From contig JBKHJZ010000010.1 of assembly GCA_046537875.1 (NCBI GenBank), positions 1-40,516 of the forward strand: DNA of 40,516 nt. Reading direction: 5' to 3'. The number at the start of each line of letters is the position of its first letter. Within the stretch, counting starts at the first letter, position 1. Source of the stretch: JBKHJZ01 sp046537875 (GTDB taxonomy: Bacteria; Actinomycetota; Acidimicrobiia; Acidimicrobiales; VFJN01). Shown piece by piece: positions 24,939 through 32,552 of this stretch. The notes beneath the pieces were generated by a model. The model had not been told where the DNA came from and did not search any database. It saw only the letters and a list, made by a program, of their open reading frames with translations. The translations under genes and the position numbers were made by a program.

Positions 24939-24959
24939 CGTTCCGGGTGGATCGGAACG
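24939..24959 (-). promoter_or_regulatory. Inverted repeat upstream of aceE
   Basis: CGTTCC and GGAACG around a 9-base spacer, 17-37 bases before the aceE start. Possible operator for a regulator of pyruvate dehydrogenase. The remainder of 24960-25097 shows no gene. Confidence 0.4.
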
Positions 24960-25097
24960 TCGGCTCGGGCGATGGTGTACGCGGTGCCCGCCTCCGGCGC
25001 GGACGCGTCGGTGCCGGGACCGGCGTCGAGACGATGTCGGGTCTCGGGCCGGTCGTGCGGTGCCCGGGGATGCTTCGGTGCCCAGCGCCGCGCGACG

Positions 25098-25103
25098 TAG
25101 GGT
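25098..25103 (+). promoter_or_regulatory. Leaderless -10 box of rnhA
   Basis: TAGGGT ends 8 bases before GTG 25112. Confidence 0.55.
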
Positions 25104-25111
25104 GATCCGCC

Positions 25112-25576
25112 GTGCCGGCCGCCGTCCCGCCCCCCACCGTCGTCTACACCGACGGAGCGTGCCTCGGGAACCCCGGCCCGGGGGGTTGGGCCTGGGCGGA
25201 GCCGGGTGGGGCGTTCGCCGCGGGCCCGGAGCCGCGCACGACCAACCAGCGCATGGAGATCCGGGCCGCCCTGGAGGCGGTGCGCGCCCACCCGGGCCCC
25301 GTCGAGATCGTCAGCGACTCGACGTACGTCGTGAACTGCTTCCGTGACCGCTGGTGGGAAGGGTGGTTGCGGCGCGGCTGGGTGAGCACGGCCCGCAAGC
25401 CGGTGGCGAACCGCGACCTGTGGGAGCCCCTCATCGAGCTGGTGCGGACCCGGGGCGACGTGACGTTCCGGTGGGTGAAGGGCCACTCCGACGACCCGAT
25501 GAACGACTTCGTCGACCGGCTGGCGGTGGAGGCGGCGGAGACCCAGCGTGCCCGGACGGGCGCCGTGGCGCTCTGA
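25112..25576 (+). CDS. rnhA: Ribonuclease HI
   Basis: 154 residues, the size of E. coli RNase HI, which cuts RNA in RNA-DNA hybrids. The catalytic carboxylates are present: YTDGACLGNPGPGGW (first Asp), TNQRMEIRAALEAV (Glu), IVSDSTYVVN (second Asp) and MNDFVDRLA (last Asp), plus the His of WVKGHSDDP. The handle region WWEGWLRRGW is the basic protrusion of classic RNase HI. The start is GTG 25112, fixed by the TAGGGT box. Confidence 0.95.
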   Translation: MPAAVPPPTVVYTDGACLGNPGPGGWAWAEPGGAFAAGPEPRTTNQRMEIRAALEAVRAHPGPVEIVSDSTYVVNCFRDRWWEGWLRRGWVSTARKPVANRDLWEPLIELVRTRGDVTFRWVKGHSDDPMNDFVDRLAVEAAETQRARTGAVAL

Positions 25577-25591
25577 GCCGGACCCGACGGC

Positions 25592-25597
25592 TACCGT
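25592..25597 (+). promoter_or_regulatory. Leaderless -10 box of hyuA
   Basis: TACCGT ends 8 bases before GTG 25606, 15 bases after the rnhA stop. Confidence 0.55.
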
Positions 25598-25605
25598 CCG
25601 CGCCC

Positions 25606-27444
25606 GTGCAGGTCGCCGTCGACACCGGGGGGACGTTCACCGACCTGGTCACCGACGAGGGGCGGGTGGAGAAGGTGCTCTCGACGCCCCGGGACCCGGC
25701 AGGTGCGATCCGGGCCGCGCTCGCCGGTGACCGGCCCGGCCTGCTGGCCCACGGCACGACCGTGGCCACCAACGCCCTGCTGGAGCGCAGCGTGGCCGAC
25801 GTGGTGCTCGTGGCCACCGAGGGTCTCGCCGACGTGATCGAGATCGGCCGCCAGGACCGCCCCTCGCTGTACGACCAGCTGGCCTCCCGTCCCGAGCCGC
25901 TCGTGCCCCGGGCCCGGCGCCACGAGGTGCGGGGGCGCCTGGCCGGTGACGGCCGCGAGATCGCCCCCGTCGAGGTGGACGGCCTCGCCCACCTGGGCAC
26001 CGGTGGCGACGTCCCCGATCCGGAGCCCGGCCGCTCCGCAGGTCGGGCGGCGCCCCCCGTGGTGGCGGTCTGCCTGCTCCATGCCGACGTGAACCCGGCG
26101 CACGAGCGGTCCGTCGCCCAAGCGCTGCGGGCCCGGGGCCTGGACGTGACCTGCTCGCACGAGGTCTCCCCGGAGATGCGCGAGTACGAGCGGACGGTGA
26201 CCACCGTGATCAACGGCGCCCTGCGCCCGCGGTGCCGCGCGTACCTGCGGGGCATCGCGGAGATGGCCGACGACGTGCTGGTGATGACCTCGGCCGGCGG
26301 GCTGCTCCCCACCCGGGAGGCGGCCGAGCTGCCGGCCGCGATCCTCCTGTCCGGTCCGGCGGGTGGGGTGCGGGCCGGTGCGGCGGCCGCGGTCGCGAAC
26401 GGGTTCCCCGACGCGGTGACCTTCGACATGGGCGGCACGTCGACGGATGTCTGCCTGGTGCTCGGCGGCGCGCCGGCGCCCGCCGCCCAGCGCGAGGTGG
26501 GCGGGTTCACGGTGCGGTTCCCGTCGCTCGACATCCACACCATCGGCGCGGGTGGTGGCTCGATCGCCGGCATCGACCCGGGGGGCGCCCTGACCGTGGG
26601 ACCGCGGAGCGCGGGCGCCGATCCCGGGCCCGCCTGCTACGGGCGCGGCGGTGACCGGCCGACCGTCACCGACGCCAACCTGGCGGCCGGGCGGATCCCC
26701 CAGGACGCCGCCTTCGGCGGGCTGCGGCTCGACCCGGCGGCGGCCGTCGCGGCGCTGGAGCGCGCCGGGGTGACCGCCGAGGGGGTGCTGGCCGTGGTCG
26801 ACGCCAACATGGAGCGGGCGCTGCGGGCCGTCTCGGTGGAGCGCGGCATCGATCCCCGCGGGCTGGCGCTGGTCGCGTTCGGCGGTGCCGGGCCCTTGCA
26901 CGCGTGCGCGCTGGCCGATGCGCTGGGCATGCCCGCAGTGGTGGTGCCCGCCCGGGCGGGCGTGGCGTCGGCGGTCGGGCTGCTCACAGCACCCCGGCGG
27001 CGCGACCTCGTCCGGTCGTGGCCCCGTCCCTCCGACCACCACGGCCTCGATGGGGCGCTCGCGGCCCTCGCCGGGGAGTGCCGGGGGCGTGTCGCCGGCG
27101 ACGGCGACGACGTGGTGGTCGAGACGGCGGTCGACTGCCGGTACGTCGGGCAGAGCCACGAGCTCACCGTGCCCGCGGTCGACGCCTTCCACGCCGAGCA
27201 CCGGCGCCGGAACGGCTACGCGCGGGTCGATGCGCCTGTGGAGGTCGTCGCGCTCCGGGCCACCGCGACACGGCCGCCGGGGATCGCGTCGGACGACCTG
27301 CCGGTCGACGAGCGGCTCGCCGGGCCGGTGCGGGGACCGGCGGTGATCGCCGAGGCCGACTGCACCGTGTGGGTGGCCGAGGGCTGGACGGCCCGCAACG
27401 GGGTCGCCGGGACGCTCCTGCTCCAGCGGGAGGGGCCGTCGTGA
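25606..27444 (+). CDS. hyuA: Hydantoinase/oxoprolinase family protein, A subunit
   Basis: 612 residues. ATP-dependent hydantoinase/5-oxoprolinase fold: AVDTGGTFTDLVTD, HGTTVATNALLER, SAGGLLPTREAAEL, FDMGGTSTDVCLV, GAGGGSIAGID and FGGAGPLHACALADALG. With HyuB such enzymes hydrolyse N-methylhydantoin, 5-oxoproline or related amides, or act as acetone/acetophenone carboxylases; the substrate is not predictable here. The protein is shorter than the usual 680-700, mostly at the C-terminus and around the acidic segment 125-150. The B subunit is on the same strand about 670 bases downstream, separated by an antisense gene. Confidence 0.9.
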   Translation: MQVAVDTGGTFTDLVTDEGRVEKVLSTPRDPAGAIRAALAGDRPGLLAHGTTVATNALLERSVADVVLVATEGLADVIEIGRQDRPSLYDQLASRPEPLVPRARRHEVRGRLAGDGREIAPVEVDGLAHLGTGGDVPDPEPGRSAGRAAPPVVAVCLLHADVNPAHERSVAQALRARGLDVTCSHEVSPEMREYERTVTTVINGALRPRCRAYLRGIAEMADDVLVMTSAGGLLPTREAAELPAAILLSGPAGGVRAGAAAAVANGFPDAVTFDMGGTSTDVCLVLGGAPAPAAQREVGGFTVRFPSLDIHTIGAGGGSIAGIDPGGALTVGPRSAGADPGPACYGRGGDRPTVTDANLAAGRIPQDAAFGGLRLDPAAAVAALERAGVTAEGVLAVVDANMERALRAVSVERGIDPRGLALVAFGGAGPLHACALADALGMPAVVVPARAGVASAVGLLTAPRRRDLVRSWPRPSDHHGLDGALAALAGECRGRVAGDGDDVVVETAVDCRYVGQSHELTVPAVDAFHAEHRRRNGYARVDAPVEVVALRATATRPPGIASDDLPVDERLAGPVRGPAVIAEADCTVWVAEGWTARNGVAGTLLLQREGPS

Positions 27445-27454
27445 GCCGGCGGGC

Positions 27455-27982
27455 TCAGGCCACCAGCGCGACGGCCCCCAGGCACAGCGAGGTCATCATG
27501 ACGAGCGCGCCGAGGAGCCCGAGCATGAGCGTGCGGGTCTGCTCGCGCAGGGCCCGCTCCACCCGGGATTCGAGCTGGGCGGCATTGGCATCGACGTCCG
27601 CGAAGCGGGCGTCGACCCGGGAGAAGCGGCCGTCGAGCTGGGAGTCGAACTGTGCGAAGCGGGCGTCGACGTCGCTGAAGCGGGCGTCGAGGCTGGATTC
27701 GAGTTGTGCGAAGCGGGCGTCGACGTCGCTGAAGCGGGCGTCGAGGGTGGATTCGAGTTGTGCGAAACGGGCGTCGAGGCTGGATTCGAGTTGTGCGAAG
27801 CGGGCGTCGACGCGGGTGAAGCGGGCGTCGAGGCGACCCTCGAGTTGCCTGAGGTCGTCCTTGGTGGCCACGTCGGCCCAGCCGACGGGTGGTAGCAGGC
27901 TCATCAGCGTGTCAGCGTGTTCCGTGCCGAGCAGATCCTCGACCGCACGGTACAGCTCGTGGCGGGCACGTTCGTCGATCAT
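27455..27982 (-). CDS. Coiled-coil repeat protein with C-terminal membrane anchor
   Basis: 175 residues. A short helical head (MIDERARHELYRAVEDLLG, about 1-40) precedes a stalk from about 45 to 145 built of RFxxVDA (7) and RFAQLESSLDA (11) units. A single C-terminal helix (LMLGLLGALVMMTSLCLGAV) follows. The head-stalk-anchor layout resembles prokaryotic relatives of CCDC90/MCUR1 (DUF1640-like), but identity is not certain. The gene lies antisense between hyuA (10 bases away, convergent) and hyuB (divergent), splitting what is normally a contiguous pair. Confidence 0.8.
   Translation of the reverse strand: MIDERARHELYRAVEDLLGTEHADTLMSLLPPVGWADVATKDDLRQLEGRLDARFTRVDARFAQLESSLDARFAQLESTLDARFSDVDARFAQLESSLDARFSDVDARFAQFDSQLDGRFSRVDARFADVDANAAQLESRVERALREQTRTLMLGLLGALVMMTSLCLGAVALVA
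27653..27826 (-). repeat. In-frame tandem repeats, 54 bases (18 codons)
   Basis: Copies begin at 27653, 27707 and 27761 with a period of 54 bases and almost identical sequence; a shorter 33-base unit starts at 27794. The period equals 7+11 residues of the coiled coil. The near-identity at DNA level points to recent duplication and likely length variation between strains. Confidence 0.8.
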
Positions 27983-28114
27983 GGGTGTGGCGCTCCGTGT
28001 CGAGCCCGGCCCTCCTGGGCCGCCGGGTCGCGGAGGGCGACGGAGGCTCGCTGCGCCCACCCTCGACGGCGCGGGACCGATGCTACGGGGTGCCCGTGAC
28101 GATCGCGGGACGGT

Positions 28115-29716
28115 GTGGTGACGCTCGGTCCGGCGGAGCTGCAGGTGCTGATCTCCCGGCTCACCGGCGTGGCCGAGGAGATGGGTGCCGTGCTCCGGCG
28201 GGCGGCGTACAGCCCGAACATCAAGGAGCGGGCCGACTGCTCGGCGGCGTTGTTCACGGCCGGTGGCGAGCTGCTGGTGCAGGCGGAGCACATCCCGGTG
28301 CACCTGGGCTCGATGCCGGCGAGCGTCCGGGCGGCGATCGACGCCTTCAGTGGGCGCCTCGGTCCCGACGACCAGGTGGTCCTCAACGACCCGTTCGCGG
28401 GCGGCACCCACCTGAACGACATCACGCTGGTGGCACCGTGCGTGGTCGATGGCCGGCTGGTCGGCTGGGCGGCGAACCGGGCCCACCACGCCGACGTCGG
28501 CGGCTCGGCGCCGGGGTCGATACCGGCCGACGCAACCGAGATCCACCAGGAGGGCCTGCGCATCCCGCCCACGCTCCTCGATGCGGGTCTTCGCCGGATG
28601 CTGCTGGCGAACTCCCGCACCCCCGAGGAGCGGGCGGGCGACCTGGACGCCCAGGTGGGCGCGAACCGGGTGGGGGTCGAGCGCCTGGCTGCCATCGCCC
28701 GGGGCGCCCGGGCACGGGGTGGCTCCGCGCCCGCCGGTCAGGTGGACGACCTGCTCGCCGAGGTCGTCGACTACGGCGAGCGCCGCATGCGCGCGGTCCT
28801 GGGGGCGCTGCCCGACGGTGTGTGGCGCGCCGACGACGTGGTCGACTCCAGCGGTGCGCGACCCGATCAGCAGTGCCCGGCGCGCATCGCCGTCGCGGTC
28901 GCCGTGGAGGGCGAGCGGATCACCGTCGACTTCACCGGCAGCGACCCGCAGTCCGCGGGCAACGTGAACGCGGTGGAGGCGGTCACCGTGTCGGCGGTGG
29001 CGTACGCGCTGCGCTCGGCCCTCGACCCCACCATCCCGGCGAACGGCGGCGCGCTGCGCCCGGTCACGGTGGTCGCGCCGCCGGGGACGATCGTGGCCGC
29101 CCGCCCGCCGGCGGCGGTGGGCGCCGGGAACGTGGAGGTGAGCCAGCGGGTGGCCGACGTGTGCCTGCGGGCGCTGGCGGAGCCCTGCGCCGACCGGGTG
29201 CCCGCCGCCGGACAGGGCACGATGAACAACCTGCTCGTCGGCGGGGACGGCTGGGTCTACTACGAGACGGTGGGAGGCGGCCAGGGCGGGCGCCCCACGG
29301 CACCCGGCATGAGCGGCGTGCACACCGGCATGACCAACACGAAGAACACGCCGATCGAGGCGCTCGAGCGGACCTTCCCACTGCGAGTGTTGCGCTATCG
29401 CCTACGGCGGGGGAGCGGTGGTCGGGGTCGGGCGCCGGGCGGGGAGGGGATAGAGCGAGACCTCCAGGTGCTGGAGGACTGCACGGTGTCGCTCATCACC
29501 GAGCGGCGGGTGTCCCGGCCATGGGGTCTGTGGGGTGGCGAGCCGGGCGCGCCGGGCGAGAACTGGCTGCTGCCCCAGGGGGACGAGTCGAGGGCGGAGC
29601 GGCTGCCCGACAAGTGCACGATCCGATTGTCAGCCGGTGACGTGCTACGGATGTTGGCGCCGGGTGGCGGGGGTTGGGGACCCCCACCCAACGTGGCCGA
29701 TCCCTACGCGCAATGA
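28115..29716 (+). CDS. hyuB: Hydantoinase/oxoprolinase family protein, B subunit
   Basis: 533 residues, normal for HyuB. Family segments: RLTGVAEEMGAVLRRAAYSP, NIKERADCSAALF, AEHIPVHLGSMPASVRAAI, VVLNDPFAGGTHLNDITL, HHADVGGSAPGSIP and GGGQGGRPTAPGMSGVHTGM. It forms the active enzyme with HyuA. Two successive GTG codons (28115 and 28118) can start it; no -10 box or ribosome-binding site is clear. The upstream neighbour is the divergent coiled-coil gene, so hyuB either has its own promoter or is transcribed through that gene's antisense from hyuA. Confidence 0.9.
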   Translation: MVTLGPAELQVLISRLTGVAEEMGAVLRRAAYSPNIKERADCSAALFTAGGELLVQAEHIPVHLGSMPASVRAAIDAFSGRLGPDDQVVLNDPFAGGTHLNDITLVAPCVVDGRLVGWAANRAHHADVGGSAPGSIPADATEIHQEGLRIPPTLLDAGLRRMLLANSRTPEERAGDLDAQVGANRVGVERLAAIARGARARGGSAPAGQVDDLLAEVVDYGERRMRAVLGALPDGVWRADDVVDSSGARPDQQCPARIAVAVAVEGERITVDFTGSDPQSAGNVNAVEAVTVSAVAYALRSALDPTIPANGGALRPVTVVAPPGTIVAARPPAAVGAGNVEVSQRVADVCLRALAEPCADRVPAAGQGTMNNLLVGGDGWVYYETVGGGQGGRPTAPGMSGVHTGMTNTKNTPIEALERTFPLRVLRYRLRRGSGGRGRAPGGEGIERDLQVLEDCTVSLITERRVSRPWGLWGGEPGAPGENWLLPQGDESRAERLPDKCTIRLSAGDVLRMLAPGGGGWGPPPNVADPYAQ

Positions 29717-29984
29717 TGCGCCACGCGGTGGGACGCTCAAGCGTCGTCGACGTCGCCACCGCGGCCGTGCTTCCAATGGTCGCGGACCGAGGCCTGGGCG
29801 CGGGACAGCCCTCGACCCCAAAGAGGTTGCGCCGGATGCGCTGCACCGCCGCGACTTCGCCGGCCAAGATGTCTCCAGGGGTGGCGTTTCGGAGGGCCGC
29901 TGGCACCAGCCTGCGACGGTGGTAGATGCCAACGAGCAAGGAGCACGCATCGCTTCCAACCCATGGGGCCCTGCCCTGCCACAC
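29717..29984. other. Gap upstream of the BrkB-family gene
   Basis: 268 bases, less GC-rich than the flanks. On the minus strand a reading without its own start contains protein-like segments (LVPAALRNATPGDILAGEVA, VQRIRRNLFGVEG), perhaps a decayed gene. No promoter or repeat is clear. Confidence 0.3.
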
Positions 29985-30824
29985 ATGATCCGCCGAGTTC
30001 GCCGCGCCCTGGCGACCGCGCGCGCCGAGGACGTCTTCCTCTACTCGGCTGCGCTCGCGTTCTACGGGCTCATCTCCGTGGTTCCGCTCGTCGTGGTCGC
30101 GCTGTGGGTCACCAGCCTTGTGGTCGGTCCGAGGCAGATCCATGACGCTGCGGCGGAGTTCGCCCGCTTCAGCCCAGAAGCTCTCGGCGCCGACCGGGCG
30201 CTCGAGCGGGTCGCCGATCTCGGGACCAGGCTTGGTCTGGTGGCAGTGATTGCCGCCGTGTGGCCAGCGACCGCCTACGGGTCTGCTCTGGTACGAGTTC
30301 TCGACCGCCTAACGGGCGAACCCGACGCCACCGGCCTGCGACGCCGCGGCGCGGCGCTGCTCCTCGTCTGCCTCGCGCCCGTGCTCGTGCTGGCCAGCCT
30401 CGTCGCGAGCTATGCCGGTGCCACCACGCTCGGAAGCACGCCCGTAGAGATCGCCGTTGGGCTCACGGTTGCCCTCGTGTACGGCTTCGGCGCCACCTTC
30501 GTGACGGTCGGCTTCATCTACAGGGTTCTCCCCCGCACACCCCTCGACTGGCGCTCGACGATCCACGGCGCGCTCATCGCAGCGGCCAGCATTTCGGTGC
30601 TGTCGATCACGTACGTGGCGTACCTGCGGTTCGGCGCCGACTTCGGGCGCCGCTACGCGTGGCATGCGCTCGCGGCGGCTGTGCTGCTCGGCCTGTGGCT
30701 CTTCGCCGCCAACACCGCGTTACTCGTCGGCTACCGAGCAGCCCATCGGCGTGGACCAGCCGTGAGAGTCCACGGGCCCCGGGAGCAGAGCCCAACGAGC
30801 TCAGCGGCCGAATCGAAGCCGTAG
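29985..30824 (+). CDS. YihY/BrkB-family inner membrane protein
   Basis: 279 residues. The N-terminus (RRALATARAEDVFLYSAALA) leads to FYGLISVVPLVVVALWV, the first membrane helix of the YihY/BrkB family, followed by five further helices (for example LLLVCLAPVLVLASLVASYA, IHGALIAAASISVLSITYVA, LAAAVLLGLWLFAANTALLV). Early annotation as RNase BN was shown to be wrong for E. coli YihY; the function is unsettled. ATG 29985 was chosen because homologues begin close to here; an in-frame extension upstream is possible. Codon use is noticeably less GC3-biased than for genes to the left. Confidence 0.85.
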   Translation: MIRRVRRALATARAEDVFLYSAALAFYGLISVVPLVVVALWVTSLVVGPRQIHDAAAEFARFSPEALGADRALERVADLGTRLGLVAVIAAVWPATAYGSALVRVLDRLTGEPDATGLRRRGAALLLVCLAPVLVLASLVASYAGATTLGSTPVEIAVGLTVALVYGFGATFVTVGFIYRVLPRTPLDWRSTIHGALIAAASISVLSITYVAYLRFGADFGRRYAWHALAAAVLLGLWLFAANTALLVGYRAAHRRGPAVRVHGPREQSPTSSAAESKP

Positions 30825-31245
30825 TCGACGATCGCCGTAGCGCAACGGGCGGCGTGCTCGGGCCGGGATCATTCCCTGAGCGGGTTCTGAGCGCTGGCCC
30901 TGAGAGCTCGGGAGTGCGGTCCATGAGCCTGATGCGGCGTCGAGTACTTCCCGGATGCTGACACCGGGCCCACGGCCAACGAGATCGCCATCGCGATTCT
31001 TGCCCGTGCCGCCGCCATCTTCCAGCGCGGCCGCCAGCTCCAGCTCGGCCGATCTGTCGGACCATCGTTACCGAGCGTGCCGCGTGGCACGGGTGTATGT
31101 TCACGAAGCCCGCTACGCGACACATGGGAAGTGGAGCGGCGCATTCGCGGGTTGCCGCGCTGGGGTTTCAGGGGTGCAAACACCCATAGCAGCGACGCGA
31201 CCGCGGTAGGCGAGTGTTGAGACTGGTTAGCAAAAGGACGGCCTG
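30825..31245. other. Gene-poor stretch
   Basis: 420 bases without a recognisable gene. A short plus-strand reading around 30945-31055 (VEYFPDADTGPTANEIAIAI, LARAAAIFQRGRQLQL) looks protein-like but has a stop just before it and no start, which fits a gene remnant. GGGTG-CAAA-CACCC at 31172-31185 is a small hairpin. AAAAGGA near 31231 is the ribosome-binding site of the next gene. Confidence 0.35.
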
Positions 31246-31422
31246 ATGATGTTCGCAGTATCGGTGATGGATCCGACGATCAAGATGCTCTTCTACGCTG
31301 CCGCGGTCGTGCTCCTTGTATTGGCGGCCATCGGATTCCAGCGGGGCAAGGTCTCGTTCGTCGCAGCCGGCTTGGCCGCGTTCGCGTTCCCGTTCTTCTG
31401 GGACGCCCTCGCCGAGGTGTAG
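31246..31422 (+). CDS. 58-residue membrane protein
   Basis: Starts ATG ATG TTC and ends TAG. Two hydrophobic segments are present: MLFYAAAVVLLVLAAIGF (14-31) and VSFVAAGLAAFAFPFFW (36-52), linked by a short basic turn (QRGK). AAAAGGA about 8 bases upstream is a fair ribosome-binding site. Similar short two-helix hypothetical proteins are common, and no function can be given. It is the only supported gene between the BrkB gene and the AbrB/PIN module. Confidence 0.65.
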   Translation: MMFAVSVMDPTIKMLFYAAAVVLLVLAAIGFQRGKVSFVAAGLAAFAFPFFWDALAEV

Positions 31423-31680
31423 ACCCACGTCGAGGATGCCACGGATGCCGCTGTCGGGCGCGGCCACACCGGTGTGCGGTCAGAGGAGTGGCATGTAAAG
31501 AGCCCTGACGTGTCGGGCCAGCGTGGGCTGGCTCGGGAGCGGTGCTCCAGACCCTGGTAGCTCACCATTTGCAGTGCCCGATGCCAGGAGAGCGCCGTGG
31601 CTCCATCGAGATTTCGTCTGTGACCGTCTTTCGTGTGCATGTGACGGCGTTCGCGAGCCGCAACCCCGATCGCCGACGTC
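31423..31680. other. Gap upstream of the AbrB/PIN module
   Basis: About 258 bases with no convincing gene. A perfect 12-base palindrome CACACCGGTGTG lies at 31465-31476. Readings in either strand through this stretch have no recognisable domain. Confidence 0.35.
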
Positions 31681-31718
31681 TGGGATCGGTCTGGGATTCA
31701 GCTGGTATCGTGATCCCA
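31681..31718 (+). promoter_or_regulatory. Promoter and repeats of the AbrB/PIN module
   Basis: TATCGT (31706-31711) ends 7 bases before ATG 31719. TGGGATC (31681-31687) and GATCCCA (31712-31718) are inverted arms flanking it, and TCTGGGAT is directly repeated at about 31679 and 31690. The layout suits autorepression by the antitoxin. Confidence 0.6.
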
Positions 31719-31955
31719 ATGGAAGCGACCGTGGATGATGTCGGCCGCATCGTGTTGCCCAAGCCGTTGCGAGAGAGGCTTCGGTTGACACCCGGCACGA
31801 AGGTCGACGTCAGCGAGTACGGAGACGGCTTGCACGTCACTGCCTTGGGCCGTACGGCGCGCCTCGAGGTCCGCGACGGTCGGCTCGTTGCCAGCGCGGA
31901 GACTCCGATCACCGACGAGGACGTGCTGGCGCTCATCGATGCCGGGCGCCGGTGA
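31719..31955 (+). CDS. AbrB/MazE-type (SpoVT-AbrB) antitoxin
   Basis: 78 residues. MEATVDDVGRIVLPKPLRER and LRLTPGTKVDV are the swapped-hairpin AbrB fold, used by VapB/MazE antitoxins. The C-terminal ETPITDEDVLALIDAGRR is the likely toxin-binding tail. ATG 31719 is fixed by the TATCGT box 7 bases upstream; a longer in-frame reading from 31542 crosses this promoter and has no domain. The stop overlaps the PIN gene start (GTGA). Confidence 0.88.
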   Translation: MEATVDDVGRIVLPKPLRERLRLTPGTKVDVSEYGDGLHVTALGRTARLEVRDGRLVASAETPITDEDVLALIDAGRR

Positions 31956-32362
31956 CCGACCTGCTGCTCGACACCAGCGTGGCGGTGCCGTTGCTCGTGA
32001 CGTCACACGTTGCCCACGCGGCCGTGAACGCATCGGTCGGTGACCGCTCGGTCGCGCTCGCCGGGCATGCACTCCACGAGACCTATGCCGTGCTCACCCG
32101 CCTACCGGGGGATGCGCGGGTTGCCCCCACTGATGCGGTGCGCCTCCTTCGCGAGCGGTTCGAGCCAGCTGCCGTGCTGGATGCCAAGTCGGGCCGTGCC
32201 GCACCTGCGGTACTGGCAAGCATCGGCATCGTTGGCGGTGCGACCTACGACGGGTTGGTCGGGCTTGCGGCACGTGCGTCGGGGCTTCCGCTCGCGAGCC
32301 GGGATCGTCGCGCCCAGGGCACCTACCGGTTGTTGGGCGTGCCGGTGGAGACGAGCGGCTGA
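31952..32362 (+). CDS. vapC: PIN-domain ribonuclease toxin (VapC family)
   Basis: 136 residues. PIN acidic residues: D7 (LLLDTSVAV), E43 (HETYAVLTRL), D100 (ATYDGLVGLAA) and D118 (SRDRRAQGTY). GTG 31952 overlaps the antitoxin stop. The antitoxin family (AbrB) differs from that of the PIN pair at 13.6-14.3 kb (Phd), so the two modules are not simple copies. Confidence 0.9.
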   Translation: MTDLLLDTSVAVPLLVTSHVAHAAVNASVGDRSVALAGHALHETYAVLTRLPGDARVAPTDAVRLLRERFEPAAVLDAKSGRAAPAVLASIGIVGGATYDGLVGLAARASGLPLASRDRRAQGTYRLLGVPVETSG

Positions 32363-32407
32363 CGTCCCCGTGGAGCGGACGTTCCGCGTGGGTCGCGGGA
32401 TGATCCG

Positions 32408-32444
32408 GCCGCGGATGTGGTTGCTGGGCAAACACATCCGCGGC
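32408..32444 (+). terminator. Strong hairpin after the AbrB/PIN module
   Basis: GCCGCGGATGTG (32408-32419) and CACATCCGCGGC (32433-32444) form a perfect 12-base stem with a 13-base loop, 45 bases after the vapC stop. There is no T-run. A second small stem GACGGG-ACA-CCCGTC follows at 32472-32486. Either a terminator or a regulatory structure for the lipoprotein gene downstream. Confidence 0.65.
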
Positions 32445-32552
32445 TGAAGGTCGGCGGATGTTCCCGACCCCGACGGGACACCCGTCCCGTGACGGTGGGA
32501 CATGGTTCCCCGGAGGGTTCCCGGTACTGGAAACGAGTGCCGAGGAGGCCGC

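Noticed and set aside
22271..25105. A 944-codon plus-strand frame opposite aceE
   Set aside because: It mirrors aceE codons and lacks recognisable motifs.
27600..27850. Possible CRISPR-like direct repeats
   Set aside because: The repeats are in frame, have no unique spacers and encode a heptad/hendecad coiled coil.
30869..31183. A 104-codon minus-strand frame in the gene-poor stretch
   Set aside because: Composition is rich in Arg, Ser and Pro with no domain, and no promoter or ribosome-binding site supports it.
31465..31476. 12-base palindrome CACACCGGTGTG as an operator
   Set aside because: It is far from any start codon or -10 box, so no role can be assigned; it is only noted in the gap entry.
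31542..31718. N-terminal extension of the AbrB antitoxin
   Set aside because: It would cross the TATCGT promoter box and repeats, and the added residues have no domain.
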